Positions 4,873-5,129 of a stretch of 5,129 nucleotides of DNA are shown here, in pieces. A program made the translations under genes and the position numbers. The stretch's first letter is position 1. Each line of letters begins with the position of its first letter. The notes below the pieces were generated by a model that saw only the letters and a list, made by a program, of their open reading frames with translations, was not told where the DNA came from and ran no database searches. The stretch comes from Actinomycetes bacterium (GTDB lineage: Bacteria; Actinomycetota; CALGFH01), in contig JASLIH010000536.1 of NCBI GenBank assembly GCA_030152105.1, positions 1 to 5,129 on the forward strand, in the 5' to 3' direction.

Positions 4873-5129
4873 GTGGTGCTCTCTTACCTCTCCCGCCTGG
4901 TCGGGGTTGTCCGGACCGTGTCCGGCAACCCGGGGCTGCTCCGGGTCGAGCTGGCGTTCGTCGGCTTCAACGTGGCCGAGTGGGCCACCTGGGTGTCGGT
5001 CCTGGCCTTTGCCGACGGGGTCGGGGGGGCGGCCGCGACCGGGCTGGTCGCCGTGGTCCAGCTGGTGCCGGCGGCGCTGGTCGCGCCCCTGGCCGCGATC
5101 GCCGGCGACCGCTACCGGCGCGAGCGGGT
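4873..5129 (+). CDS. Major facilitator superfamily transporter, N-terminal fragment
   Basis: The first 85 codons of a gene cut by the right edge of the window. After a short amphipathic N-terminus come GNPGLLRVELAFVGFNVAEWATWVSVL (18-44, TM1) and a Gly/Ala-rich second helix through VAVVQLVPAALVAPLAAIAG (59-78, TM2). These are followed by DRYRRER (79-85), which matches the end of the conserved MFS motif A (GxxxDRxxRR) in the TM2-TM3 loop. The LLR...AEWATWV...LVPAALVAPLA pattern is that of actinobacterial MFS proteins usually annotated as exporters, some with a C-terminal nucleotide-binding-like domain; that part is outside the window. An in-frame TGA at 4867-4869 limits the start to GTG 4873, GTG 4876 or later. 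No Shine-Dalgarno is visible. CAGCAT (4862-4867) could be a -10 for a leaderless start at 4876. The ATG at 4866 is in another frame. Substrate unknown. Confidence 0.82.
   Translation, partial: MVLSYLSRLVGVVRTVSGNPGLLRVELAFVGFNVAEWATWVSVLAFADGVGGAAATGLVAVVQLVPAALVAPLAAIAGDRYRRER

Noticed and set aside
1..5129. Mobile elements, CRISPR arrays, tRNA or rRNA genes, defence systems
   Set aside because: No transposase-like protein, terminal repeats, repeat-spacer array, tRNA-like cloverleaf or nuclease/toxin domain was recognised. All gene calls are ordinary envelope proteins.

Overview
The window is very GC-rich, with G or C at almost every third codon position, GTG starts and lipobox-bearing exported proteins. 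It also shows a probable leaderless gene and an iron/manganese-box-like operator. Together these suggest an Actinomycetota chromosome, probably an uncultured or soil lineage; this is inference, as no rRNA or other marker gene is present. All genes supported here lie on the + strand.

Layout. (1) At 2-1155 there are two tandem, translationally coupled paralogues of the PF04185/acid-phosphatase (SapM/AcpA-like) phosphoesterase family. Only the last 64 residues of the first are in the window. The second is a complete predicted lipoprotein. (2) At 1156-1244 a compact control region holds a GC-rich hairpin, a -35/-10 pair and a TTAGGC-CT-GCCTAA palindrome placed where the transcript should start. 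It leads into a complete ZIP-family divalent metal transporter (1245-2081). (3) At 2113-2134 there is an 11-bp-phased direct repeat of the kind OmpR/PhoB-family response regulators bind. It precedes a two-gene unit: a small membrane-anchored PepSY-domain protein (2185-2505) and, 5 bp later, a 472-residue two-part lipoprotein of unknown function (2511-3929). (4) At 3997-4668 lies a TMEM175-family potassium-channel-like protein, apparently read from a leaderless mRNA. (5) At 4669-4872 a non-coding spacer contains several strong inverted repeats. (6) From 4873 to the edge is the N-terminus of a major facilitator superfamily transporter.

Most of the genes act at the cell envelope: surface phosphatases, metal import, a PepSY/lipoprotein pair, a cation channel and an exporter-like MFS protein. 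They do not form one obvious pathway. The likely transcription units are [phosphoesterase-phosphoesterase], [ZIP], [PepSY-lipoprotein], [TMEM175] and [MFS]. No mobile element, CRISPR array, tRNA or rRNA was seen. The least described parts are the PepSY-lipoprotein pair with its phased repeat and the metal-box-controlled ZIP promoter.
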